This document shows, piece after piece, positions 6,664 to 14,311 of a stretch of 14,699 nucleotides of DNA (position 1 is the first letter of the stretch; each line of letters opens with the position of its first letter). The position numbers and the translations under genes were made by a program. The DNA is from an uncultured bacterium (lineage in GTDB: Bacteria > Hydrogenedentota > Hydrogenedentia > Hydrogenedentales > CAITNO01): NCBI GenBank assembly GCA_937923585.1, contig CALDSM010000181.1:1-14699 (forward strand), written 5' to 3'. The notes beneath the pieces are model-generated. The model did not search any database, had not been told where the DNA came from, and saw only the letters and a program-made list of their open reading frames with translations.

Positions 6664-9600
6664 TTAGAATACCGCCTCCACCATAATGGTTCCCGTCATC
6701 CCGCTCACATCCACATCGCCGCGTGCCGCATCCGCAATCTTTCCCTCAGCCCAGTTCACTGTCGCGCTGCGCAGTGTCTTGCCTCCGGGCACACGGAACC
6801 GCACCAGCATCTGCTGTGGCGCATGCGCCTGCTCGAAATTCACCACCGCCCGGGCCGTGTTTGCCTTTGGTTCTGTCGTGTACGTCACGCCCGCCCGGCC
6901 GAATTCGGTGACCACATCGGTTGCCCCGAACGACTGCGCCTGCTCAAACCACGCGCGCGGTATGGCCCGCCCGAAATGGAGCAGCCCGCCCTTCGGATAC
7001 ACGTACATGTACCGCAGCCATGTCACCGCGTTGGCCTCGTCGCTGGTCTTCACCAGCACGCCGTTGGACGAGCCCAGCACGGGCAGGGGATGCTCCACCA
7101 TCGCGTTTGCCTCCTCGCGGTAGCACGAGTTCCACGCGTTGTAGAACATCCACAGGAACACCTCCGGCTCGTCGCGGTCCAGGTGCGGCAGCAGCCCGGC
7201 CAGCAGGTTGGGCTGCATGGAAATGCCGCCGCGCGCGAACCAGGTCATGTCGAAGTCGGGCACCGCATAGCCGTAGGGCGGGTTGAGATAGCGGTTGTCT
7301 TGGAAGTCATCCAGAATCCACTGGCCCTGCTTCGTGTTGGAATCGTAGAGCCCCGAGAGGAGCAGATAGACCGAGCCCTCAAGCACCTCGCGAATCCAGC
7401 CCACCTCGCGCCCGCGCCGGTAAAGCCTGCTCGGGTAGTCGGGAATCCATCGCCCGTCGCGCAGCCGCACAATGGGCGTGTTCTCGCGCTGGGTTTCGAA
7501 GCCTTTTATGAGATCCGCCTTGTACGCGTCCGCCTCGGCGCGCACCCGCCCCGCCTCGGGATGACCCGCTGCCTCCAGCGCGCGGGCTGCATACTCCGTG
7601 CCGCGCCAGGTGAGCGTGTTGGTCGAAAGCCAGTAGTAGAAATCGGTCACGTCCTCCAGGCTGCCCGCGGGCAGAAAGCCGCGTTCCCAGCCGCGCGAGT
7701 GCGGCAGTTCGGTCATCGTGTTCTTCCGCTGGCGGAATATCCAGTCCGCCCCGGCAATGATGGAGGCGGCGTTCTTAGCAAACCACGCCTCGTCGTGCGT
7801 GAGCAGGTAGTGTTCGCACAGGCACCACAGCACCCAGCCATGGTGCTGGTTGTACGACCCCTGTTCAAACCCCTCCGCGCCGTAGTACATGCCGTCGTAG
7901 TCGGTGAAATTGCCGGGCTGTTTCGCCGTGCCCTGGCACTTGACCCACAGGTCCAGCCGCTTCTGCGCCTCGTCGTGCATGCCGCGCTGGTCCATCTCGT
8001 TCACGATCATGCAGGACTCGTTCGAGAAGTTGCCGTAGGTCGAGGTGCCCACGGACGTGTTGACCAGGCCGTCGGGCATCTTGTAGTCCGCCATCAGAAC
8101 GTGGGCGGGGTGCGAGGTGTGCAGCGCGCCCAATTCCGGTTCCGGCGCCTGTACGCGCGCGCCGCCGGTGGCAACCTTGCGCCAGTATTCGGTCACCTGC
8201 GGGTAACAGGCCTCGAACGACAGACCGTTCAGCGCGGCCAGTTCCTTGTCCCCTTCGGGCGCCACATACGGGACCTTGACCACCGCGTCGCAGCTTTCGC
8301 CCGGCTGCAACTCGCGGCGCAGCAGCACGGTTTCTTCCCGCGCTTCCACGGTCATCGCCGTGTCCAGCGCGCAGCGCACATACGCCTTCCCCTCAAACGA
8401 ACTGAGAATATGTTTGCCTTCCACGCGCAGCGTGTCGAGCGGGCCACGCACAATGCGCCGGCCTTCATGGCTGATGCCCTGGATCGAACGGGAACCGTCC
8501 TGTGTATACTGGATAGGCAGTTCGGCGAGAACGGGCGCGGCACCGTTGTTCTGGAACCGGAAGCGCAGCAGCGCGACCATCGGGTCGCCGCCCTGCCAGT
8601 CTCCGGCAAGTACCGGTGTCATCAGCGGAACGGCAAAGGATTGCTGTTCCAAAGAGAGACCTTCCTTGCGTGCGGCAATGTTGTACGCCATCACCGGCTC
8701 TGGGTCGGGATAACGCGCCGTGATGCGCCAGTGCTCCAATCCGAAGTGGACCCGGGCCGCATCGCCGCCCGCATTCTTCCACCGCTCCGGATGCATGCTC
8801 GGTAGCCACGTCACGTTGCGCGCGTGCAGCGTCACGTCGCCGTTGAAGTCCAGCCAGAAGCGCTGCGCCGCACCGGTGCAGCCGAGGTTGTAATTGTCCA
8901 CGTGCGGCCGCGGCTGGCCGTTGTGCGCCCCGGCAAGGCTCTGCTCGTCATGCTCCAGCACGCGCTGGCGTATCGTTTTCAGGTCCTTGATGCGCTCCTG
9001 GTACTGCGCAAACTTCATGAAGGCGTCCAACCGGGTGATGAACACGCCCAGATCCTCATACCAGACCGGTCCCTGCTCCTGCAGGCTCACCAAAGAAACG
9101 GTGAATGCCTCACCCCCGAAAGTGAATTTCACCATGCCCTCGTCGCCGCTGTATGCATGGGCGGGGGTCATGTGATCCACGGCAACGCGGACACGGCTTC
9201 TCGTGTGCTTTTCCACCGCACCCACCGTCGCGTTGTATCCCTCAAGTCCCATTGTGTCCCCGTCCGGCGTTGTCTTCCCGGCGTCCAGTTCCACACACAA
9301 TTCGGTGTGCGCCGGGGCGGAGGTGGTGTAGACCGACTTAATGGCCGGATTACCCTTCGCCTCCACCTTCACCGCGTAGGTCCTGCGGAAAGTGACATCG
9401 TAATCGTCCAAGCCGGCCTTGGGCAGTTCCGTCTTGAGTCCCTTGAACGTGATGCTGGCGCGGTTGTCGTTATGCCGTTTCACCTCGATGGCGGCCTTCT
9501 GCCACTGACCGTTGAACCAGTCATCCTGGTGTGTCCAGCCGAATCCGCCGGGATGCTTCTTCGATAATTCCTCCAGCCGTGTCTCGGGCCACACCTTGCG

Positions 9601-9831
9601 CTGGTAGGAAACCACCAGTTCCTCAGGCAGCGGGTCTTCGGACTCCACCATCAGGCACGCAATGTCCCGCGGTTCCTCAAACCACACCTCGTTTGGCGCC
9701 GTATTCGGCAGCGCGAAAGGCAGAATGTCGAAAGGCGCAGGAACTGCCTCTGTGCCCGCAGCATCCGGCCCATACGTCGCCAGCATCGCCAGACACGTCG
9801 CACCCAGCAAAAGCAACCCCGTTCTTAACAT
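6664..9831 (-). CDS. Exported (alpha/alpha)6-barrel-like glycosidase protein, family unassigned
   Basis: A 1055-residue exported protein. The N terminus MLRTGLLLLGATCLAMLA is a Sec signal with likely cleavage in residues 20-27 (no good lipobox). Roughly residues 30-560 are beta-rich and lack motifs I recognise. About residues 575-1000 read as an (alpha/alpha)6 toroid of the six-hairpin glycosidase type, with alternating helices and aromatic/acidic motifs. These include YGNFSNES (about 600), DYDGMYYGAEGFEQGSY (644-660, with Glu653 and Glu656), NQHHGWVLW, DFYYWLSTNTLTW (about 728) and PDFDMTWFARGG (858-869, with Asp859 and Asp861). Those acids are candidates for catalysis, but none is proven. 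The arrangement, beta domain then helical barrel, resembles families such as GH15, GH63, GH65, GH78, GH94 and GH95. I cannot assign one. The start has AAGGTG about eight bases upstream. The role is probably polysaccharide or glycoside degradation. Confidence 0.75.
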   Translation of the reverse strand: MLRTGLLLLGATCLAMLATYGPDAAGTEAVPAPFDILPFALPNTAPNEVWFEEPRDIACLMVESEDPLPEELVVSYQRKVWPETRLEELSKKHPGGFGWTHQDDWFNGQWQKAAIEVKRHNDNRASITFKGLKTELPKAGLDDYDVTFRRTYAVKVEAKGNPAIKSVYTTSAPAHTELCVELDAGKTTPDGDTMGLEGYNATVGAVEKHTRSRVRVAVDHMTPAHAYSGDEGMVKFTFGGEAFTVSLVSLQEQGPVWYEDLGVFITRLDAFMKFAQYQERIKDLKTIRQRVLEHDEQSLAGAHNGQPRPHVDNYNLGCTGAAQRFWLDFNGDVTLHARNVTWLPSMHPERWKNAGGDAARVHFGLEHWRITARYPDPEPVMAYNIAARKEGLSLEQQSFAVPLMTPVLAGDWQGGDPMVALLRFRFQNNGAAPVLAELPIQYTQDGSRSIQGISHEGRRIVRGPLDTLRVEGKHILSSFEGKAYVRCALDTAMTVEAREETVLLRRELQPGESCDAVVKVPYVAPEGDKELAALNGLSFEACYPQVTEYWRKVATGGARVQAPEPELGALHTSHPAHVLMADYKMPDGLVNTSVGTSTYGNFSNESCMIVNEMDQRGMHDEAQKRLDLWVKCQGTAKQPGNFTDYDGMYYGAEGFEQGSYNQHHGWVLWCLCEHYLLTHDEAWFAKNAASIIAGADWIFRQRKNTMTELPHSRGWERGFLPAGSLEDVTDFYYWLSTNTLTWRGTEYAARALEAAGHPEAGRVRAEADAYKADLIKGFETQRENTPIVRLRDGRWIPDYPSRLYRRGREVGWIREVLEGSVYLLLSGLYDSNTKQGQWILDDFQDNRYLNPPYGYAVPDFDMTWFARGGISMQPNLLAGLLPHLDRDEPEVFLWMFYNAWNSCYREEANAMVEHPLPVLGSSNGVLVKTSDEANAVTWLRYMYVYPKGGLLHFGRAIPRAWFEQAQSFGATDVVTEFGRAGVTYTTEPKANTARAVVNFEQAHAPQQMLVRFRVPGGKTLRSATVNWAEGKIADAARGDVDVSGMTGTIMVEAVF

Positions 9832-9878
9832 GGCTCGTCACCTTTCCTTGACCGCGTGTTTTCCCAACCAATGCACGC

Positions 9879-9993
9879 TTTTTTTGACTGCGGTGGCCAT
9901 GCCGCCGCTTTCCCTAACTACGGCCGACTTCCCACGCTCGTGTCAGTGCCACGGCGGGGAAAAGCGGCGGCATGGCCACCGCAGTCAAAAAAG
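9879..9993. repeat. Perfect 32-bp inverted repeat element (MITE/REP-like)
   Basis: Bases 9880-9911 and 9961-9992 are exact reverse complements (32 of 32), each with a T6/A6 outer end and the core GACTGCGGTGGCCATGCCGC. The 49-base loop (9912-9960) holds a small CACG-ct-CGTG hairpin. The block sits between two minus-strand genes for exported proteins. On either strand the T-run comes before the stem and an A-run after it, so it is not a standard intrinsic terminator. It has the look of a dispersed non-autonomous element. No target-site duplication is visible. Confidence 0.9.
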
Positions 9994-10065
9994 GGCCTCT
10001 TCTTCACGCAATCGGTTTATCTCGAACCGGACAGTCTTTCTCACGCCACACCGCTTGGTTAATTG

Positions 10066-11349
10066 TCAGTTTGCCTTCGCCAACGCCCCCGCCTGCTCCG
10101 CCATAAATGCGCCCAGCCCCGGCCCGTAATACGACCGGCTCTCCACTTCGTAGCCGCCGTGCGCGTATTCCTTCTCATTCACGATATAGCCGACATAGTC
10201 ATTGGCGAGCCCCACCGGCACGGCCCGTTCCACGCCTGCCGACTGCACCGACTGCCGCACGGCCTGTGCCACGGCAAGTATCGGCTCGCCGGGCAGGCCC
10301 ACCAGCGCCGCCGGGCCGATGCGCAGCAGTTGAATTTCCGCCTTGCGCGGCAGCGCCTCCCGCGCGGCATCCGCCATCTTGGCAAACTTGCTCTTGGCGC
10401 TCTCGGGGAATGACAGCGGTGGAAGTTCCGCCAGCACCCGCGTGCAGTGCACGGACAGGCCCGGCTTGGTTCTAATCGTCTTTGCTTTCTCCGCGATGAG
10501 CCGACCCAGTCGTGTGCCGAAATCCTCCATCCGCATGAAATTGCTCTCACCCGTCGCGCCGTCGGGCGACTGGTCGCCCTCCCCGCCATTGGTGAACAGC
10601 GCCGTCGCTCCCGGAATTAGCTTTTCCAGTTCCCGCCGCATCACGCCCGGCCATTCCGCCGAAAGAAGCATGTTGTCCGAATCGAGGATGGTCGGATGGC
10701 ACGCGAAATTGACCAGCAGCGCGCGGCAAGCGCCGTCCATCCCGTCCACCCGCAGCATCCAGACCATCGGCTCCGTCAGCGGCGTCTCACCCGCAGCCTT
10801 GCGCGCGTCCGTGTCATAGCCCCAGCGCCGGTTGCGCGTGAATCCCGTCGCCTCCGCCTCGCCGAAACCGACCTTCGCGGGCGCGGCGTTCTTCGCCGCG
10901 TTATGGATCGCCTCCGCCACGGCCGACACCATCGGTCCGATGATCGCCGGGTCATACTTGCCAAACTGCATCTGCCAAAACTTCTCGGGATACATCGCCG
11001 GCCCGTCATGCGTGTGCGACGCCGCCATGAACAGGTGGTCCGCATCCAGTTTTGGGTCCGCGCACTGCTCGATCACCTGCTGCTTGAACTCGGGCGTGAT
11101 GGACCGCAAATCGCAGCAGACCAGCACGGACAACTCCCCGCCATCCCGGAAGAACAGCACCTTCGCCTCCAGCGGGTCATGTACGCTCTTGGCAGGCATG
11201 CCCAGTCGCGCCCCATACCCCGCCATCGGCACCCGGAACGCTTTCACATCCGGCGTGATATCCGCCGAACCTACCCCAACGTCCAGCGCCGGGGCCGTCG
11301 CAGCACAAACGATAACTGTAAGCGTCAGGAAAAGCACAGACCGCAACAT
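10066..11349 (-). CDS. Exported neutral/alkaline ceramidase-like hydrolase
   Basis: A 427-residue exported zinc amidase-like protein. The signal peptide is MLRSVLFLTLTVIVCAATAPA with likely cleavage near residue 20. The mature part matches the N-terminal catalytic domain of neutral/alkaline non-lysosomal ceramidases. It starts VGVGSADITPD, and ASHTHDGP gives His112 and His114. FACHPT gives His218, NGGEGDQSP gives Ser261 at the nucleophile position, LPGE gives Glu355 and EKEYAHGGYE gives Tyr395. His112, His218, Glu355 and Tyr395 parallel the zinc ligands of Pseudomonas ceramidase (His97, His204, Glu411, Tyr448). The protein is much shorter than true ceramidases (about 640-670 residues) and lacks their C-terminal domain, so its substrate may be another amide or ester. 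GGAG lies ten bases before the ATG. The large glycosidase-like gene follows on the same strand after a palindromic element. Confidence 0.88.
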   Translation of the reverse strand: MLRSVLFLTLTVIVCAATAPALDVGVGSADITPDVKAFRVPMAGYGARLGMPAKSVHDPLEAKVLFFRDGGELSVLVCCDLRSITPEFKQQVIEQCADPKLDADHLFMAASHTHDGPAMYPEKFWQMQFGKYDPAIIGPMVSAVAEAIHNAAKNAAPAKVGFGEAEATGFTRNRRWGYDTDARKAAGETPLTEPMVWMLRVDGMDGACRALLVNFACHPTILDSDNMLLSAEWPGVMRRELEKLIPGATALFTNGGEGDQSPDGATGESNFMRMEDFGTRLGRLIAEKAKTIRTKPGLSVHCTRVLAELPPLSFPESAKSKFAKMADAAREALPRKAEIQLLRIGPAALVGLPGEPILAVAQAVRQSVQSAGVERAVPVGLANDYVGYIVNEKEYAHGGYEVESRSYYGPGLGAFMAEQAGALAKAN

Positions 11350-11425
11350 AACACGGGTACTCCAAAGATTAGGGAGAAGTCTATGCCAAATCTCGGGGCT
11401 AATGCATCGCGCCGCAAGTGGCAGA

Positions 11426-11456
11426 ACATGGATGAACAGGATATTCAGGATAAGAG
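11426..11456 (+). repeat. Short dispersed repeat, copy 1
   Basis: ACATGGATGAACAGGAT followed by ATTCAGGATAAGAG. A second copy in the opposite orientation lies at 14312-14340. Reading both as ACATGGATGA, 24 of the first 27 positions agree, differing mainly at a three-base stretch in the middle. The internal CAGGAT unit is itself doubled. It is in non-coding DNA between the ceramidase-like gene and the IR element. This type of sequence is scattered through many environmental bacterial genomes; the role is unknown. Confidence 0.65.
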
Positions 11457-11491
11457 AAAATTAGCGCTTCGCGATGGCAAGTAAGAAGGCT

Positions 11492-11659
11492 TTGGTAGTC
11501 CGGATCTTCCAGCCCCGGACTTGCATCGGCTCGGCGCCTCGGAGGATCTCTATCAACGAAGGCGGCAGAAGGATTCCAGATTCATTCGTACAACCGGCAT
11601 ATGCGGCACCTGCCTAGCAACCGCGAAGAAGTCCGGGGCTGGAAGACCCGGACTACCAA
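11492..11659. repeat. 31-bp inverted repeat element with 106-base core (MITE-like)
   Basis: The arms 11492-11522 and 11629-11659 are reverse complements at 30 of 31 positions. Each arm is also self-complementary: GTCCGG...CCGGAC forms a stem around TCTTCCAGC. The 106-base core has no convincing gene. The block lies 26 bases beyond the stop of the second HAAS gene. Read in that gene's direction, the near arm forms GTCCGGG-N9-CCCGGAC followed by TTCTT, so it could serve as a weak terminator for that operon. The remaining parts of the 336-base gene-free stretch 11350-11685 hold only the short repeat at 11426-11456 and the upstream region of the ceramidase-like gene. Confidence 0.88.
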
Positions 11660-11685
11660 CGCGCCACGCCGACTTGTCTTCAAAG

Positions 11686-12804
11686 TTAATCACCGAGTGG
11701 TGTCTCCGGGAAGGGGGCAGATACGGGTTTAGAACTTTCTTCACTGCAGACGTCTTTTCGCATCAGGCAGAGCCCAATCGTCCAGCGAGTCGCGACGATA
11801 CAGAGGGACAGCGCGAGGATAATCCCTGCCATACCATAAATGATTGCATCAACACTCTCTTCGGGCGAACGATAGTATGCTGGTCCGAGACTGAAACCGA
11901 TGAATGGCAGCGAGAACCAGGAAATCAGCGACATGGTGGGCGGCCAGAGCAAGCATGCGACAGATGCTGCCGAAAGAAAGGCGATATAGGTCACTGCGGC
12001 TGCGATTCTTTTTCGGACTGTTTTGCGTGTGGGGGAGAAGCAATAAGCGCCAGTAAGTCGGTGTGTCCTCGCATAAAGACTACTGCAGATTCCGATGAGA
12101 CATAAATCAAAGAGTATTCCGTTGGGAATGGATATATTCCAATAGTAGCACCTCCACACCGCATAAATGGACAAGTAGCATGCGATCAAGGCCCATGGGT
12201 AGAATTGATTAGTGGTCGGAACATCTTCAGTAAGTGGTTCTTTGTTCCTCCATTCTCGCAGGCGATTGTGTAATGAGCGGATAATCTTCCATTCAAGAGT
12301 CCAGGCACCCAAGAAGACCGAAAATAGAACTATCACGAAACAAGTTAAAGGTGGGTTGGGCTGATAGTCCAGGTACACTGCAAGGAGGGCGCCAAAGGGC
12401 GCCGGACTTGTATTTTCGACAATTCCCCCATATGTCTGCCTTGTGAGCGGCTTAACTGGTTCGGAGAGGCTCGCCAGCAGTCGTTGCTGCCAGTTTGTCA
12501 GGTAGGTCTTGCGCAAAGCCTTGTTCGCAGTGGCGTCATCCCCCAGTCCTTCCAGCGCCAGTGCATCGGCGGCTTCGGGCGACATTTCGGTGCCGCGCAG
12601 ATGCTCGAACGCCTCGTCATAGTGCGCGGCAATTTCACGCTGCACCCGTTCCCTCGCCTGCGGGCACAGCCCGTGGGTCGCACGGGCGAGCCATGCGTCC
12701 AGCTTCGTCGGAAAAGATGTGCTTTCCTGCGCCGACATGGGGGAATCTGTGACCACATCCAAGCGGTGGCCCTGTATCATCCGAGTATCGGAGTTGTTAT
12801 TCAC
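11686..12804 (-). CDS. HAAS-type membrane protein, tandem copy 2
   Basis: A 372-residue membrane protein. Residues about 35-120 form a soluble helical domain like the permease-prefix/HAAS domain (LDAWLARATHGLCPQARERV, then SPEAADALALEGLGD, then LRKTYLTNWQQRLL). About six hydrophobic segments follow (among them CFVIVLFSVFLGAWTLEW, PWALIACYLSIYAVW, AAVTYIAFLSAASVACLLW and IIYGMAGIILALSLCIVATRW). A short tail ends PETPLGD. The best start is GTG at 12804, overlapping the previous gene by 8 bases, with GGAG ten bases upstream; ATGs at 12780 and 12738 are alternatives without clear ribosome sites. The soluble domain is about three quarters identical to copy 1, but the membrane part is far more diverged and visibly lower in GC. 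Proteins of this kind are commonly paired with PadR regulators. The function is unknown, possibly sensing or binding a membrane-active compound. Confidence 0.75.
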   Translation of the reverse strand: MNNNSDTRMIQGHRLDVVTDSPMSAQESTSFPTKLDAWLARATHGLCPQARERVQREIAAHYDEAFEHLRGTEMSPEAADALALEGLGDDATANKALRKTYLTNWQQRLLASLSEPVKPLTRQTYGGIVENTSPAPFGALLAVYLDYQPNPPLTCFVIVLFSVFLGAWTLEWKIIRSLHNRLREWRNKEPLTEDVPTTNQFYPWALIACYLSIYAVWRCYYWNISIPNGILFDLCLIGICSSLYARTHRLTGAYCFSPTRKTVRKRIAAAVTYIAFLSAASVACLLWPPTMSLISWFSLPFIGFSLGPAYYRSPEESVDAIIYGMAGIILALSLCIVATRWTIGLCLMRKDVCSEESSKPVSAPFPETPLGD

Positions 12805-13849
12805 CGAGCGGTGTCTCCGGAGATGGCACGGGGACGGGGTCGGCGTCGGCGTTGCCGTTGCCTTTTCCCCCTTTTCTCAGCAGATAGAGGCCGATTGTCC
12901 AGCGAATGGCGACGCTGAGCAGAACCAGCGCCAGAACAAGTTCACCCAGACTATACAAGAGAATGTCCGAACGGGGGTCCACATTAAATACAGGTGAATT
13001 TCGGAACATCGCCGAAAAAGGCCGGGCGGAACTCATTATGAGTGCCCATGTATAGGGGAAGCACAGACACGCGATACTCGCCAGAAGCAGAAAGAGAATA
13101 TACGATCCCGTCAGGGCAGTGCGCACCCAAGTGAGAGGCCGTACGGGGTCGAAGCAGTGGGCGCTAACTCTCTTGTGTATTCTCGATGAGAGAATGAACA
13201 GCAAGGCTATCCAGACATAGTTTGAATCGTTTGGGAGTGAGGCTTCGTACTGGATTCTCCACAGTGCGAACAACCAAAGAGAACAAGCCATTAAGAACCA
13301 GGGATAGACCCGGTTAGTCGCCACGGACTTCTCCGGGACAAGCCAGTTTCTTAGGCAGTTGGACCGCGCATCCGCTGAACCGGCAAATATGATTAGCGCG
13401 CAGACAACCATAAATGTGCAGCAAAGCACCGGGCCGGACCACCGGAAAATGGGGGTCGCAGAGGATTCACGACAAACACGGCTGAGAGCGATCAAGTGAT
13501 TAGAAAAGATCAAGAACACGGCCACCTCATAGCTTCTTACTGTGATCGGCTCAGCCGGTTCAGAAAGTCCCGAAAGCAAGCGTTGTTGCCAACTGGTCAG
13601 ATAGGTTTTTCGTAGCGCCTTGTTGGCAGCGGCGGCATCGCCAAGCCCTTCCAGCACCTGCGCATCGGCAACGTCAGGCGACAGGCCGGTTTCGCGCAAA
13701 TGCTTCACTGCCTCGGCGTGGTGTGCGGTGATTTCGCGTCGCACCCGCTCTCTCGCCTGCGGGCACAGCCCGTGGTTCGCGCGGGCGAGCCATGCATCCA
13801 GCCAGGATGTGCTGGAATCTTGTTTGTTCCCCTCGTTCAACGTTTCCAT
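12797..13849 (-). CDS. HAAS-type membrane protein, tandem copy 1
   Basis: A 350-residue paralogue of the next gene. A helical soluble domain occupies residues 17-102 (LDAWLARANHGLCPQARERV, SPDVADAQVLEGLGD, LRKTYLTSWQQRLL). About six hydrophobic segments follow (for example VLCCTFMVVCALIIFAG, PWFLMACSLWLFALWRI, YILFLLLASIACLCF and LYSLGELVLALVLLSVAIRW). The hydrophilic tail is GKGNGNADADPVPVP and ends PETPLGE, the same ending as copy 2. It begins four bases after the PadR stop, with AAGGGG about nine bases before ATG 13849; the ATG overlapping the PadR stop is out of frame. It ends inside the start of copy 2. No ABC-permease (FtsX-like) or nucleotide-binding domain is present, unlike many prefix-domain proteins. 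A role as a PadR-controlled membrane effector or sensor is inferred from context. Confidence 0.75.
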   Translation of the reverse strand: METLNEGNKQDSSTSWLDAWLARANHGLCPQARERVRREITAHHAEAVKHLRETGLSPDVADAQVLEGLGDAAAANKALRKTYLTSWQQRLLSGLSEPAEPITVRSYEVAVFLIFSNHLIALSRVCRESSATPIFRWSGPVLCCTFMVVCALIIFAGSADARSNCLRNWLVPEKSVATNRVYPWFLMACSLWLFALWRIQYEASLPNDSNYVWIALLFILSSRIHKRVSAHCFDPVRPLTWVRTALTGSYILFLLLASIACLCFPYTWALIMSSARPFSAMFRNSPVFNVDPRSDILLYSLGELVLALVLLSVAIRWTIGLYLLRKGGKGNGNADADPVPVPSPETPLGE

Positions 13850-13853
13850 TCGT

Positions 13854-14165
13854 TCATGCCCCTTCCAGCAGCAGCGTCACAGCAGCCGAGACCTCTTTCC
13901 ATTCTGCGCGCTCTTTTTGGAGCACCTTGCGCCCGTTTTCGGTGATGCGGTAGTACCGGCGCACGCGGCCGGGTTCTTCGAGTTCGTAGGACTCGATAAG
14001 CCCCTTGCGTTCCTGTTCGTGCAGGGCGGGGTAGAGCGTGCCTTCCCGGAAATCGAGCACGCCCTTGGACTTGGCCTTGATCTCCGTGGCAATCAGGTAG
14101 CCGTGTTTCGGCTCCCGTTCCAGCGCGCTCAAAATGAGCAGCGGCAACGTTCCTTTGAGGTTCAT
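13854..14165 (-). CDS. PadR family transcriptional regulator
   Basis: A 103-residue winged-helix repressor of the short PadR type. It shows the family pattern MNLKGTLPLLILSAL, then HGYLIATEIKAKS, REGTLYPALHEQERKGLI (recognition helix and start of the wing, about residues 40-57), RVRRYYRITENGRKVL and the final helix EWKEVSAAVTLLLEG used for dimerisation. The start is ATG 14165, with AAAGGG eight bases upstream. A longer frame begins at a TTG in the promoter -35 box at 14234 and is rejected. It is first in an operon with two HAAS membrane proteins, four bases apart and then overlapping. A promoter and dyad operator directly upstream suggest autoregulation. PadR proteins typically derepress on binding a phenolic, lipid or antimicrobial ligand; the ligand here is unknown. 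Confidence 0.95.
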   Translation of the reverse strand: MNLKGTLPLLILSALEREPKHGYLIATEIKAKSKGVLDFREGTLYPALHEQERKGLIESYELEEPGRVRRYYRITENGRKVLQKERAEWKEVSAAVTLLLEGA

Positions 14166-14178
14166 GCCTATGTCCCTT

Positions 14179-14200
14179 TCCGATGCATCGGAATCCGATG
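14179..14200 (-). promoter_or_regulatory. Probable PadR operator: three TCCGATG half-sites
   Basis: TCCGATG (14179-14185), CATCGGA (14186-14192) and TCCGATG (14194-14200) form two overlapping perfect palindromes: a 14-bp TCCGATGCATCGGA, and CATCGGA-a-TCCGATG with a one-base centre. The block covers the expected transcription start, immediately after the -10 box, and ends one base before the ribosome site of padR. A bound dimer would block transcription. The sequence does not match the ATGT/ACAT type of published PadR sites that I recall, so binding is inferred from symmetry and position. Confidence 0.75.
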
Positions 14201-14205
14201 TGATT

Positions 14206-14234
14206 AGCATAACCCGTTTCTGCGGGCCTGTCAA
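14206..14234 (-). promoter_or_regulatory. Sigma-70-like promoter of the PadR-HAAS operon
   Basis: On the minus strand a perfect TTGACA (-35, 14234-14229) is followed after exactly 17 bases by TATGCT (-10, 14211-14206). This is the strongest promoter match in the window. The predicted start of transcription falls near 14199, inside the three-half-site dyad, which is the layout expected for simple autorepression. Confidence 0.75.
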
Positions 14235-14311
14235 GCGAAAATCAGCGCATTGGCGCGAGGGACGCGGGGGCGCAGGACAAGAACCGTTGAAGACCCGGGC
14301 GTATTGCCGTT

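Noticed and set aside
6562..8805. 747-codon open frame on the plus strand
   Set aside because: It lies opposite the exported glycosidase-like gene, which has a signal peptide, a ribosome site and domain-like motifs; the plus frame is arginine/histidine-rich and has no recognisable pattern.
9879..9993. Inverted repeat as an intrinsic terminator
   Set aside because: On both strands the T-run precedes the stem and an A-run follows, the reverse of what termination needs, and the loop of 49 bases is long.
11521..12105. 194-codon open frame on the plus strand
   Set aside because: It begins inside the inverted-repeat element and continues antisense to the HAAS copy 2 gene; there is no ribosome site and no family pattern.
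14166..14234. Longer PadR reading frame starting at TTG 14234
   Set aside because: That TTG is part of the -35 box TTGACA; the added 23 residues cover the promoter and operator, and the ATG at 14165 has a good ribosome site and family-typical N terminus.
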